A stretch of DNA of 64,000 nucleotides, from assembly GCA_963931865.1 (NCBI GenBank), contig OZ007506.1:2221926-2285925 (forward strand). Reading direction: 5' to 3'. Both the position numbers and the translations under genes were made by a program. The notes beneath the pieces were generated by a model. The model worked only from the letters and a program-made list of their open reading frames with translations, made no database searches and was not told the DNA's origin. The DNA is from Axinella damicornis. Lineage: Eukaryota > Porifera > Demospongiae > Axinellida > Axinellidae. How positions within the stretch are numbered: position 1 is the stretch's first letter; each line of letters begins with the position of its first letter. Positions 45,455 through 59,200 of the stretch are shown here, one piece after another.

Positions 45455-48400
45455 TCAGTTTTTGGATTTCAGCACAGGTTTGCGGGAGTGAGCAGGCCTT
45501 GATTTAGTGACGGTAGCGGTGAAAGCGGTGGGCTTTGGCCCGGAGGGTTTGCTCTCACGTTGCTTTGGAAGGGTGACCCTTGCATTTTCCTGTTGCTGAA
45601 GGCGTTTTGGTGGGGCCCTCCTTACCCGTGGTGGGGAGAACGCAATCTCAAACACTGTGCTCTGTCTCCTGGGATTAGAGTCGTCCAGAATGGGTTTAGG
45701 GTCATCAAAAGCGTCACTTGTTTTGCGGTCAAGGTACTCCCTCAGCTTGATGGAATTAGAGGCCATAGTGGAATGCCTGGACTTCTGTATTTGACTTGGT
45801 TGTCTTGTAAGAATCTCATTGGGGGTTGGGGGTGCACTGGTTCTCCTTCTGGTGGGGAGGGGACTCGTGGTGAGGGGATCAAAAGGAGGTGGGGAAAACC
45901 TTTCTGCTCTCTTCCGAGAAGATATCGTCCTTTTCCTAGATTGGTGTGCTTCTGTGGAAAGGAAGCCTGCTTTTGAAGTGGTTTGCAGATCTGCCGACGT
46001 ATTGGTATACAACACTCTGGCATCGCGTTTTCTGTGGACGGCATTCTTGACATGGTCATCAGAGTTGTTTGGGCTTTCAGGCTGAACCTGCATTTCAATG
46101 GGGTAGGAAGACTTCAGGTGAGGCAGTGCCTTTGCATTTCTCCTCTGCAGCTCGCTGATTCTAACTCTGCTGTCCCCACCACCATTTTCCTCCTCCTCGT
46201 CTTCTTGGATGGCAGCCAGACTGCTGTGCCAATGGCTGGAAGAGAGCGATGGAACAGCAAGAGTCGCTCTTCTGGGATTGATCTTTGTGATGGTTTTGGA
46301 TGATGTACTCAAAGACCTGAAGCTATTCTCAGCCTCAGAATCATCACTTTGTGGGTCATCAGATTCAAACGGAATGCTACCTACAGTGCTGTCAAACTCC
46401 TCCTGCAATCGGCTGTAGAAATCCTCTTCATTGGTCCGAAGTTCACAACTGGAAAGCATGCGGGGGGCACAAGAACTCGTGCTTCCTAATCTTGAGCTCT
46501 GGCGAGATGGAGGAGGGGGTGAAGCAGCCCTTGAGTTCTTTCTTTTCTCCAAATCACGGAGCTTCTGGCTAGCAAAACCAAGTTGGGCTTCAAGGCTTTT
46601 GTTTTCTGATGCCAACTTTGCACCATGGTGCTGTTCCTTTGCCAGGAGCTTCTTGGTCTTGTCCAAGGCGTCCTTGTACTGCTGACACAGTGCGGTCATC
46701 TCTCCCTGCATCCCCCTCAGCTCCTCCACCTCCTCGTGGAGCTTGGTCTGCTTCTTCAAGCTGGCATGGTTTTCCTTGCATAGGTCAGCGTAAACCTTCT
46801 CCTGGCTCAGCTGTAGCTCTCTGTTTTTATCTTTGATTGTTTCCAAGTCAGACTGGTAGTGCTTGTGGGTTCGCTTCAACTCTCTTGCCAGCTGCTCATA
46901 CTTTGCCTGCAAGTCACACAAAATATTATGGTTACTCCACTGTATATACACATCACACCCATGAACATGCATACTGCACTGGTATAATTATGTACCTTAA
47001 CATCATGTAACTGGGATTCGGAGGCCGAGCACTTATCCAGCAGAGCAGCTCTCTCCTCTGTCAGCTGGTCCAGCACTGTCAGTTCAGTCTGCACAGAAAA
47101 GTGGATATTTGTATTGCTTCATATGTAGACATACATGAACACTTATATACCTGCAATTCATATATCTTGGATTCAGAAGAAGACACCCTGTCCTCCAACG
47201 TGGACTTTGCCTCCACCAACTCGTTCCTCTCAAGAGCTAGCGAGGAGAGGGTAGACTCTTGGACTTTCAGCTGGGTCTGTGCAGGGAGCAACATTTTCAA
47301 ATACGCTGCACAATTCCTTCACATTACCTATTGTATGTATGCACCTTAACATCCTGTAATTGGGCGTCTGAAGTTGAGCATTTGTCCAGCAAAGCAGCTT
47401 TTTCCCCCATCACCTGATGCAGCTCAGTCTACAAAAGTAAAAGTGACTAGCTGGGCGGAGCCAGGAATGAGCAAGAGCGCATGATGACATCCGCGGTAAC
47501 GATGATGTCATGTGCTCTTGGAATGAGGCTACAGAAGCAGTGGTTCATACGTACAAGTATGTAACAAGTTTATACCTGCAGTTTGTGTATCTTGGATTCG
47601 GATGAAGTCACCCTGTCCTCCAAATTGCTCTTTGCCCCTACCAACTCGTTCCTCTCAAGAGTTAGTGAGGAGAGGGTAGACTCTTGGACTTTCAGCTGAG
47701 ACTGTGCAGTGATGCAATATTTTTTTCAAATACGCTGCACAATTCCTTCACAATATCTATGTATGTATGCACCTTGACGTCCTGTAATTGGGCTTCTGAA
47801 GTTGAGCATTCGTCCAGCAAAGCAGCTTTCTCCCCCGTCACCTGATGCAGCTCAGTCTACAAAAGTAAAGTGAGTATGCAACCGTAATGTGTAGTCTTGT
47901 TCCCTGGCCCACGCCATTTTTTGGTTGCACGAAGAACACAAGTGATAAAAAGCTGGGTGGGGGCCAGGAATGAGCAAGAGCGCATGATGACATCTGCAAT
48001 AACGATGATGTCATGTGCTCTTGGAATGAGGCTACACAAGAAGTGGTTCATACGTATACCAGTAAGCGTGTAACGAGTTTATACCTGCAGTCCCTGTATC
48101 TTGGATTTAGATGAAGTCACCACGTCCTCTGTAGTAGCCTTTGCCTCCACCAACTTGTCCCTCTCAAGAGTTAGTGAGGAGAGGGTAGACTCTTGGATCT
48201 CCAGCTGAGACTGTGCAGTGATGCAATGTGTCAATCCCTTTAAACTGTGGTACCACTATACACACATACCAGCAGCTCCTGCATCCGTGACTCCAGCAAT
48301 GTGAGTTTGTGCTCCAAACTAGTCTTCACTTCCGTCAGCTCATCCCTCTCAGCAGCTAAAGACAACATGTCTGCATTAGACTTCTCCTGGTGTAGTTGCA

Positions 48401-51400
48401 GCTCTCTCCTTTTATTTTCCAAGTCAGACTGGTAGCGCTCGTGGGCTTGTCTTAAGTCTCTTGCCAACAGCTCATACTTTGCCTGCAAGTCAACCAAAAA
48501 CTATGATTACTTGTGTACATACATCCATGCATGTATATTGCACTGGTATAATATATGTACCGTAACATCCTGCAACTGGGTTTCGGAGGACGAGCACTTA
48601 TCCAGCAGAGCAGCTCTCTCCTCTCTCAGCTGATCCAGGTCTGTCAGCTCAGTCTGCACAAAGGAGTATGTGACTATAAAGTACATAGTGAGTTCAGATG
48701 TAAGCTGAATACTCATATATAACCTGCAGTTCCTGTATCTTGGATTCAGATGAAGTCACCCTGTCCTCGAACGCGGTCTTTGCCTCCACCAACTCATCCC
48801 TCTCGAGAGTTAGTGAGGAGAGGGTAGACTCTTGGACTTTCAGCTGGGTCTGTGCAGTGATGAATATTTCAAATACGCTGCACAATTCCTTCACAATACC
48901 TATTGTATGCATGCACCTTGACGTCCTGTAATTGGGCTTCTGAAGTTGAGCATTCGTCCAGCAAAGCAGCTTTCTCCCCCATCACCTGATGCAGCTCAGT
49001 CTACAAAAGTAAAGTGAGTATGTGACCGTAAAGTGTAGTCTTGTTCCCTGGCCCACGCCATTTTTTTTTGGTTGCATGAAGAACACAAGTGACAAAAAAG
49101 CTGGGTGGGGGCCAGGAATGAGCAAGAGCGCATGATGACATCTGCGATAACGATGATGTCATGTGCTCTTGGAATGAGGCTACACAAGAAGTGGTTCATA
49201 TGTACCGGTATACCAGTAAGCGTGTAACGAGTTTATACCTGCAGTTCCTGTATCTTGGATTTAGATGAAGTCACCACGTCCTCTGTAGTAGCCTTTGCCT
49301 CCACCAACTTGTCCCTCTCAAGAGTTAGTGAGGAGAGTGTAGACTCTTGGATCTCCAGCTGAGACTGTGCAGTGATGCAATGTGTCAATCCCTTTAAACT
49401 GTGGTACCACTATACACACATACCAGTAGCTCCTGCATCCGTGACTCCAGCAATGTGAGTTTGTGCTCCAAACTAGTCTTCACTTCTGTCAGCTCATCCC
49501 TCTCAGCAGTTAAAGACAACACGTCTGCATTAGACTTCTCCTGGTGTAGTTGCAGCTCTCTCCTTTTATTTTCCAAGTCAGACTGGTAGTGCTCGTGGGC
49601 TTGTCTTAAGTCTCTTGCCAACAGCTCATACTTTGCCTGCAAGTCAACCAAAAACTACGATTACTTGTGTACATATACATCCATGCATGTATATTGCACT
49701 GGTATAATATATGTACCGTAACATCCTGTAACTGGGTTTCGGAGGACGAGCACTTATCCAGCAGAGCAGCTCTCTCCTCTCTCAGCTGATTCAGGTCTGT
49801 CAGCTCAGTCTGCACAGGAAGAGCAGGTATGTAACTATAAAGTAGTGGCTCATATGTAAGCATTATAATGAATACTTATATATACCTGCAGTTCCTGTAT
49901 CTTGGATTCAGAAGACGTCACCCTGTCCTCCAACGTGGACTTTGCCTCCACCAACTCGTCCCTCTCAAGAGTTAGCGAGGAGAGGGTAGACTCTTGGACT
50001 TTCAGCTGGGTCTGTGCAGTGATGCAATATTTTCAAATACGCTGCACAATTCCTTCACAATACCTATGTATGTATGCACCTTAGCATCCTGTAATTGGGC
50101 TTCTGAAGCTGAGCATTCGTCCAGCAAAGCAGCTTTCTCCCCCATCACCTGATGCAGCTCAGCCTACAAAAGAAAGAGTGACCATGGCTATAAAGTGTCC
50201 CGCTCTCTGGCCCACGCCATTTTTGGCTGCACAAGCAACAAAAGCTCGGCAGGGGCCTGGGAATGAGACTACATAAAGTAGTGGTTCATAAGCTCCTGTT
50301 GAATGTAAGCATCTTATACCTGCAGTTCATGTATCTTGGATTCAGATGAAGTCACCCTGTCCTTCAAAGCAGTCGTTGCCTCCACCAACTCGTCCCTCTC
50401 GAGAGTTAGTGAGGAGAGGGTAGACTCTTGGACATTCAGCTGAGACTGTGTAGTGATGCAATACTTAAGGATACGGGATACTCGTGCGCGCGCTGTGTGA
50501 AATGTATTGGAAATGTATGCTGAATTTTTCTAGCCTCTAATGTGAGCAACTTGATTCTGGCGGTGGAGGTGCACTGTCACAAGGAGCAGGAAGATTTTAC
50601 AGATACGCTGTATAGCCGTGCAAAAACAAGCAGTTCAGTTCACTAAAAAGTATTTACCGCTTTTCTCGAGCGAGACAGCAGATAAAATCAAAATAAAAAC
50701 TTCCGTCATGCCCTTTTAACACCGTTGACCAGGTCCAATTCGAGTTCCACGATTTTATTTTTGGTTAGAAAATTCAGCATGCATTTCCAATACACTTTGC
50801 ACGGCGCACGCACAAGTATCCCACAACCACAAGTCTTCTTAAAGTGTGGTACCGCTACATACAGCGGTACCACAGCGCCACATACCCCACTTGGGTGCAC
50901 TGCATATGTACCTGTAACTGGGATTCTGTAGCTGAGCACTTATCCAGCAGAGCAGCTCTCTCCCTTGCCAGCTGGTCCAGCTCTGTCAGCTCAGTCTGCA
51001 CAAAAAGCGTAGGTATGCGACAATAAAGAAGTATAATGGTTCATATGTAAGCATACCCATACCTGCAGTTCATGTATCTTGGATTGAGACGAAGTCACTC
51101 TTTCCTCTGTAGTAGCCTTTGCCTCCACCAACTCATCCCTCTCAAGAGTTAGTGAGGAGAGGGTAGACTCGTGGATCTCCAGCTGAATCTGTGCAGTGAT
51201 GCAATACCACATATGCTGCACAATTCCTTTATGCTGCACAAGATATGTGTATATACCTTAGCATCCTGTAACTGAGATTCTGAAGCCGAGCACTTATTCA
51301 GCAAAACAGCTTTCTCCTCAGCCAGCTCGTCCCTCTCAAGACGGAGTGAGGAGAGGGCCGACTCCTGGGCGATCAACTGGGTCTGTGGAGTCCAACAAAA

Positions 51401-54400
51401 GAGTACAACCTTCCCAATAGTCCGAATGGTACACTACAATCTGTACCGTGCACTCTCACATGCACAGATATCACTAGTCTCGTTCCCAGGTCACCTCGGG
51501 CCTGGGAACGAGGCGAGATGACCTGGGAACGAGGCTAAGATATCACAAATTAACCAACGAAAGAGATCAGCAGTGACTCTGAGTCACCACTAGTCTCATT
51601 CCCAGACCTTTTCATCGAGTGTGTATACGTATCACTGGGGTTGGTTGGGTCTGAGACCAACCTTCACTATGCTCTACAAATTTCATATTGTAGGTACCTG
51701 CAACTCATGAATCTGGGATTCTGACAAGGTGAGTTTGTCACGCAAAGCACATTTCTCCTCTGCCAACTTCTCCCCTTCAATAGTTAGATGGGAGAAGGCA
51801 CCCTCTTTGACTTCCAGCTGATTCTGTGGAATTGAACATGTAATCGTGATTAGTCTACGCTAAACATCCATTGGTCACAAATTTTACTGAAGTATTTGTG
51901 AAACGTCGTGAAATTCAGCACTCACTGACCAAGAACAAGCAGTGAATAATGGCTACTAGATGAACATAATATTATACCTGGAGGTTTTCAATTTCAACAT
52001 CCAAGCGTCGCTTCTCTCGCAAAGCAGCTTGCTCACCCTCTGTGCAGAGTAATACATGGATCAGATAATTGGACACATATTCATGGAAATGGCATATAAA
52101 CTCTTAGTCGTACAAGGAACACATCGAGCCGGCAAACTTGGCATTGCTGGCAAGATACGCTCCTGATCTTACACACACCAGACTTCTCCTCAAGCTTCAA
52201 CAGGGCTTCATCACGTGCTTCTTGGAGGGCTTCACATCTCTGAGTTGACTCCCTCACCTCCCTGAGAGACTATGTGCAGCAGGAAAATTACATTCTGAGT
52301 AAATCAAACACGACCAGAGGAAGATAAATGTATTTGGATTCATTACGGCTAGGCCCTGCTGCAATATCCTGACATTGCTACAACACAAGCAAGGAAGAGA
52401 AAAAGCCACTTTGGAATGCCAGTAGCTTTGTACCTCCCTGTTTTGCTTCATCAATATTTCCACTTCTTCATTCCTGGCTTGTAGCTTGATTGCTGTTGTC
52501 TGATGGTTCAGCTCGAGCACACGATTTTCACTGATGATGTGTAACAGCTTCGTATCCAAATCATTTACCATCTGGGAAAGAAAGAGGCTTACATATAGAG
52601 CTTCAGCTTGTGATGCTGTCAGAGGTCAAAGGTGGGTGGGTACTACGTGGATCAGGTGTACCTGCTCATACTGGGATATCTTTGCGGAGTTGTCACGGAA
52701 TTCTTCGGACTCGGTCTCAAGTGTCGCACATTTAGCCTTGTATGGCCGGAGAGTGTCCGCCTCATTCCTTGAACTGAGAGCAATAACCAGAAATCAGTGC
52801 ATGCGCAAATCACGTCTAATGAGCTAAGAGATAGTATTACGTTTTAGTTTTGAACTGTACAAGCAATGAGATGAACCCACCGAGTAAGAGACCGCTCGGT
52901 CGCCAACAGCTTCTCTCGGCATTGATGCAGTTCATCCTGAAGGTCGCGGAGGTCTGCCAGTTCCTCTACCTGACCTTCTAGCTGGTTGCAGTGCACCTCT
53001 GAAGCAATGATGTACAAGTTTCAGATCGAGTAAATCTTTGGGCTTAATTCAAGTATACCAGCATACATGCATGTCACGACTATACTGAATCGTATACCCA
53101 CCCAGCTGCTCAAAACAGTAGGTCTTCTGGCAAACTTCGGTGTAGAGGTCTTGGGAGATCTTGGTTTCACTCTCAAGGCTCCGTTCCAGGACACGCACTC
53201 GGTGCCGGAGCTTTAGCACCTCCTCCTCCATTGTGGCCTAAACCGGCAAACCAGCAAAAAAACCTTAAGACCTGTTTTCTGTAGCTAAGTATGACATTTG
53301 TATGCAGTAGTATAGTCGTAACACACTGAACGGCTGAAGGAAGCTGGGCCTTAAGCCCCCCCCCCCCCCACCACTTGACAGACAGAGGTAACTAATCCAT
53401 TGGATTCCCCCCTGCCAATCCTCAGTGATCAACGCCATGGATAGTAAATGTACGCCTACAATATGTTCAGTTACATGGGGAGGGGGTTGGGTCACTATCA
53501 ACTTCACTCACATCAGGCTGGCAGACCCTCTTCTTGGTCGAGCTTCTCCCGGGCATGGTAGTAATGGCAGGTGACTGGAGCCACCTTAAACCTGCAGGCG
53601 ACTCCAGCCCCAGGTAGTACCTGTTTGGATACAAACAATGGGATGAGGTCCTGCGCAGAGGGGTGGGGGTGGGGGTCGGGTCGGAAACAAAGGTTTCACA
53701 GGCGGTTGCTGTGCTGTTGGTTGGGGTAACTGTCATATCAGTACTAGTCGGCGAGTCTTGTACGAGACCAAATGCAAGAGAGTGGTCCTCAAGGTCCGGT
53801 AAGGGATCTCCAATACCTGCAAGAATCCACATAATACACAGAAAAGTCAGTGAACCACTCCTCCATTCATCAAGTCTCACTCTATACAGGAGCATATAAG
53901 CTCTGCAATATAAGGGACTGATCCTTAAAGTAAGACAGCACAAGCACAATACAAGCGGCATTTTGTATTAGGGTGTATACATGTATAGTTGTATACATAT
54001 GTACAGTAGTGGATGGAGTAATTAGCACATTGACTTCAGGATACAGTAATATCGTATCCCTCTTCTCCTTGATGCTACATGTACCGACCTGAGGTGAATC
54101 CCCCGGCCACCAGAGTGTGGCTGTTTGCTTTTCCGAGGGCACTTTCAATGTAATACATTATATCCCTCTGGGTCCAAAAGTCAAGAGTTGTGATTCTGGC
54201 TATCATGTCTTCGTTTGGCTTTCTCTGGACAGCAATCAGGAGCAGCAGGACAACCACCTGTGGATTGTGCTAAACATTAGTCCATGCATGCACATGTAGT
54301 CAGATATATTAATTTCTAGCGTTTTTCCAGTGCTTATAGCAACTGTTGTTACCGACTCTCAGAATCCATCCATGTAGTGATGGATCGGCACTGCTCAGTC

Positions 54401-55845
54401 TGCTCCAAGGTGAAAGGCTAGTTGACATGCAAACTCACTTTTCAGAATGGTCTCTCAGGTCTTGCTTTCACCTCGTAGATAGACTCTGATTCGTACTACA
54501 CAGCTAGCCTCCTTCTCAGGTCACTTCGTATATGTATGTAGGAGGCTGGCTAGCTTATGGTTTGCTCCAATTAATGCACATGTATGAGATGTCACACGCC
54601 ACTAATAGTATTGTTTGCAGGTTCAAGTTTTTTTTTCTAATTCACTGAAGTTATAAGTACCTGTAAATAATAGTGACCGTAAGATACCAGATAGTTTTGG
54701 GCTACAAGTGATGAGGTGTTAGTGGACAAGTACGGGTATAGCAACAGCTGCAGGTGGAAGCAAACTCCATTGTCTTAGCTACAATGCATATGGGAGTCAT
54801 TCCAAATAGAGTGCACACATTTTTTCCTTTTCTTCCTAAGCTGTTGATACAGCATAAGCTAGAAGTACTTTTCAGGGACGGACAAACATAAACAATTGCT
54901 TAACCCTGTTTTGTGCATGCATGCGTTGGGTAATAATAATGTAAACAATGGCTCCCAGAAATCAGTAGTAGCAGGATAGTTCCACAATGAGTAGAGGACA
55001 AATGCATAGTGAAGCATCAATCAACTCACTCTTGCCAACTGCTCTTGGTCAGAGGAAGACCGAATGTCTGCAAGCGAGACGGATTTTTCAAGCGACCCCC
55101 CATAAAAATCTGTCAGACAAAAATATACACATTCAGCTTAGGTTATACAATCAGAGAGCTGCTTTTTCGTGCAGACAGAAAGGTAAAGTCCTGATCGTTA
55201 GCAGTTATTAGTAGCTGTACTTGATGGCCTTAGCCAAATACAGCTGTCTTAACATCCAGCAACAAGAGTGCCACAAATACGTTTGGAATTTGTTTGCTGA
55301 AGATGACATAGTTGACGTTCTGCAGCACTAGTGTACCTTCGAAAGCTTTCATGGTTATCTTCCAGGGGTCACCTTCATGGCCATTCATAGTTGATGTCAG
55401 TTCTGGAAGCCTGTAACAAATACATGTGGCTGAAGGTCAACATACTCACCAACAAGTTAGACAAAATGGAGCTCAAATAGCCTATAAGACAGTATATGTT
55501 TCATGTGCTGTAAGTGAATATGCTACATGCATCTTGGGGTGAAGGGACTGGTAGCCCTAACCCACATGGCACTGTGTGTCTGGCTGGTCCTACATTTCCT
55601 ACAACTCACACTGTCTGTAGACACTCCAGGAGTAGTGTTCCTGATGAGAGGTCCGCAAAACTCTCGACGGATATACCAAACGTGTTCACCTAGAAAGTAG
55701 CCAGAAGAACAGTGGTTTGAGACACGATACATATAGACTACTATCGATGGGGTTACATTTGAGTGAATGAGTGTGTGTCTCAACAACGTCTTACCCATTT
55801 TAACAAGGAGTCTGGGCGTGCTCTGTCGGACTCAAAAGTGGCCAT
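45455..55845 (-). CDS. HOOK-domain long coiled-coil protein with duplicated exon cassettes
   Basis: About 32 exons, roughly 1,740 residues. N-terminal exons 55795-55845, 55610-55689, 55281-55410 and 54089-54257 (MATFESDRARPDSLLKW, GDPWKITMKAFEGTLVLQNV, ARITTLDFWTQRDIMYYIES) resemble the HOOK domain of HOOK, CCDC88 and NuMA-type proteins. Next come a low-complexity exon (53512-53816), then heptad-rich exons at 53102-53237, 52881-52998, 52662-52767, 52434-52571, 52179-52269, 51978-52039, 51698-51823 and 51257-51382. Nineteen symmetric phase-0 exons, from 51382 down to about 46996, mostly encode 28, 31, 42 or 71 residues. The last exon, 45455-46906, holds the end of the coil and a basic, serine/proline-rich tail. 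By analogy it is a microtubule or motor adaptor; NuMA-like is possible. About 20 residues of the HOOK domain between exons 3 and 4 are not accounted for. Confidence 0.85.
47346..50163 (-). repeat. Tandem intragenic duplication of a five-exon cassette
   Basis: A block of about 1.15 kb carrying exons of 28, 42, 31, 71 and 42 codons occurs at about 49241-50163 and again at about 48087-49001, with introns nearly identical (offset about 1,144-1,154 bases). Partial, more diverged copies follow at about 47577-47857 and 46900-47430. The start of the last exon (AKYEQLARELKRTHKHYQSD) is itself a relative of the 71-codon exon (AKYELLARDLRQAHEHYQSD). Confidence 0.92.
51475..51537. repeat. Foldback element in an intron of the coiled-coil gene
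   Basis: TAGTCTCGTTCCCAGGTCACC with an inverted CCTGGGAACGAGGC and a second end CCTGGGAACGAGGCTA, so one left arm faces two right arms. Confidence 0.82.
53356..53370. repeat. Poly-C run
   Basis: An uninterrupted C run in an intron of the coiled-coil gene; G-rich in its transcript. Confidence 0.9.
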
Positions 55846-56296
55846 GAGGCCGGATCTCACTGCCGTGTCCAAACCGTGTCTTTCTGGGAATAGAAGTGAC
55901 TGGGTCCGTGACCAAACTGTGCCTCTCTGGGAATAGAAGTGTACTCGGACTCACCGGGTCCGCGTGCCTCTCAGAAGTCTACTCGACTACACCGGGTACG
56001 TGAACAAACTGTGTCTCTCTGGGAATAGAAGTCTACTCGACTAGTCGACTACACTGACCGTGCTTCTGAGAAAACGTGACCACTTTTGAATTTGAGCGGT
56101 GAATAGGTCAAAGGTCAAACACGCATGCGCAGAGTTGTTGATTCGCATGCGAGTTTTTGATTGGCATGTTCAAAAGGACCACAGCCGCGGGCAATTGGAT
56201 GAAAAGGAGGAGCGCCGCAGTTAAGTTTAGACAAGGCAGGAAGAGCCAAAACAACAAGTGGCACTAAAGTATCTGTGGGAGGTAACTGTCAAGAAT
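55846..56296. promoter_or_regulatory. Head-to-head promoter region with internal repeats, coiled-coil gene and HMMR
   Basis: The start codons at 55845 (minus) and 56297 (plus) face away from each other across 451 bases. About 55870-56060 holds three imperfect copies of AAACTGTGTCTCTCTGGGAA followed by TAGAAGT and a GACTCACCGGGTCCGTG-like block. The HMMR 5' leader probably begins near the AAGTTTAGACAAGGCAGGAA sequence at about 56221. Promoter function is inferred. Confidence 0.55.
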
Positions 56297-59200
56297 ATGT
56301 TTTCTAAGGCCGAGCGATTCAAGGAGAAAGGTGAGGAGTTGGCAAGCAGCTGTCAATATACGGAATTGATGTTAACTTCAGCATTCAGCTGTTCCAATTT
56401 TTGTAGCACCCGAAGGGCCTCCAATTGGTGCCTATGGAGTGAACTTGCTGGATGCAAGTTGTGGCCCTGTCACATTTGACAGAGCCAGCAGGTTCCGTCG
56501 ACAAACTGAATCATCAGGTACAACTCTATCCACTGTACTATTCCTACATCCATTTAAACCCTTGTCATGCCCTTCAGTTTATCACTGTGACCCGATTGTA
56601 GATGCAGACACTGTGGACTCTTCTTTTGCCGATGATTCACTCTGTGCTGGAACATCAGTGAGTTGGTTGTATCATTAACCCAGTCTTCACAAGTGCTGAC
56701 TTAGTCTCGTTCCCAGTCTATTTACGCACACAGAGTATGGGAGTGAGACTAGCACTCACTGACCTGTGGTGACATGCTCTGTGGGAGTGGTATTCGGTCA
56801 TTCCATCCAGTTTCAACAGTTAGTGTTATACTGTGATGCTACTTTGTGTGAACAGGAGTCTTCCTTCTCAACAGCACAGCAGATCTAGGTCTCCCAACCC
56901 CAACCAGAAGTCGAGGGTTGTCAGGAAAGAAAAGAAAAATCCAGTTGATCACACTCAAGTCATCGAACTTGAGAAAGAGGTGCACGCACAATACCTGGCA
57001 TGTACACTAGTAGTAGCTAGCTCTTCCAGCACAAGATGGGGGAGCGGCCTGGGAACAAGGCCCTTTATGTTGCTGACTTTCTAGGTCATCTCATTCCCCC
57101 GGTCCCCACCCTCGCCCTCTGAGAAGCCTATTCCACTGCCTCCTATATCTCATTCCCTTGATCTCTCCTTGTCCCCACCCTTACCCTCTGGTTATGATAA
57201 GCCTTCCCCCCCCCCCCGAAGTGATTGGCACCATTTCCTTGCTGCCTGCTTCTCTCCCCTTCTTTCCGAATATTGTGTTTCACTCTCATTTGTCACGCAA
57301 TCATACATCCGTTTCATATCCTTCAATCTGTTGTTGACTGATGCAGATAAAACGGTTGCAAGCAGAGAGGAATGACCTACACAAGCAGCTTATGGCAGCC
57401 AGGAAGGACATCTCTAAGCTGGAAGGAAAGCTTCAGGTATCCATTTCTGTTGTGCTTTTGTGCGGCACATGACTCTCAACATAGCTTGTTGTGTACTTGT
57501 ACTATCTGTTGCCAGCTTTATGCCATTTTTGATGGGTAATAGTCCACACTATTGTGATGATGTGTGTGGGTGTGTAGATAACTAGGGCTACCACCACTTA
57601 GCCTAGCCTCGAACCCAGGCGCGGAGGAGATTTGAGGCTAGAAGTTAGCCTAGTTCCCTGGCTCCTCCCCAGCTTTTTGTCGCATACAGTATGTGACAAA
57701 AAGCTGGGGAGGAGCCTGCTGCTATGAAGCCACTAGGAGTATGTGCTTAATTATTACCTGTTCTCACCCTAATTAATCCAAAACTGTTATATCCAGAGCA
57801 TTGAATGTGAAATGTGTACATTATGAAGCTGCTAAAGAATCTGACCCATAGACAATCATGTATAGTACCTGCCAACACGCTGTTGAATGGCGAGCACTTG
57901 GCTGACCCCTAATTAGAGCTGTCAACTTTCCTCTCTGGCATGTGTGGTTCATGAAGATGGCATTGAGAGACAAGTCTTCCCTCCAAGCACAAGTTGCCAG
58001 CTTGCAGAAGACGAACTACGATATCAGTCGCGGCAAGAACATCCTGCAAGCAAAGGTAACACCCTGTCTGTTGGTCTATGGGGAGGAGGAGGAGCAGGGG
58101 GTGGGAGGAGGAGGAGGGGGGAGGGGGGCTGGGAAGGGGAGGAGGGGGGTGGGAGGAGGAGGACTGGTGATAGGAGGTGGTTTGCCTCGATCGTAGGGTG
58201 GGAACACATTAGACACCCAAGATTCATTCTCTCAACATTCATTCATAGGCTGCTCACTCTGTTGATGCCAGGAAGGCCACGTCTTTGCAATACAAGCTGG
58301 AAAATGCATCCCAACAGCTCGAAATGAATCAGAAGGTGAAGAGATCTCTTCTTTGGGGGAAGATTAGTAATACATAAATACTGGCCAGAAGACTCACAAT
58401 GGGGAATGGAATGTTCACTGTTCCAAGGAGTATAGCGACATGGAATATAGCCTGATTCCCAGGCTCTCGTTCCGAGAACGAGAGCCTGGGAACGAGGCTA
58501 CATGGAGTAATGCTGCACCATCCAAATGATGGTTTCTTTTAGGTTAATTTGTTTGTTTGGCTGCTTTTCCAGGAGATCCACAAGCTGAACAGTGAACTGG
58601 ACACTTCAACAAAGCAACTCTGGCAAGACTTGACCGAGACACAGGATGAACGGTCTCAGTTACTGGCCCACGTTGTTGAATTAGGTATGCAAACATGAAT
58701 TTCCACACATCCACTGCATCCTACATGCATCTGCGCATACATGTATTTATTGCAACCTCATTCCCAGGCCACTCCCACTCCTGGGAGTTGCTTGTATAGG
58801 AATGTGTATGTGGTCGTGGACCTGCAGGAATATATACAGCTTTTGATTTCCTTTAATTAGAGCAAGAATTGGAACAAGCCAAGGAGACCAAACGGGCTTC
58901 TGAGAAGCAAATCTCTGAACTGAAAGGTGAGCATGGGTTAGCCTCATACCCAGGATGGGAATGTCCTGGGTACAACACTGGATGGATTTACTGCCATAAT
59001 AGCTGCTGGCTGGCCTACATGCAACGTACGTATCTGACCTCTCATATGTAGCATTGTATAGAGTCTGTTGTGTGCACATAAAACTGTGCATGTGGTGATC
59101 AGAAGCTGCTTGTCAGCTTTCACTACCCTGGTGAGACTACCCTGGTGAGGAGCAATGGTGGACGTCTGCAGTTGTATTCAGACCTTCGTTTGACCCTTGC

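Noticed and set aside
56821..56874. HMMR exon 4 starting at AACAG|GAGTC
   Set aside because: That acceptor leads to an early TAG. The next AG (CTTCTCAACAG|CAC) has a better pyrimidine tract and keeps phase 0.
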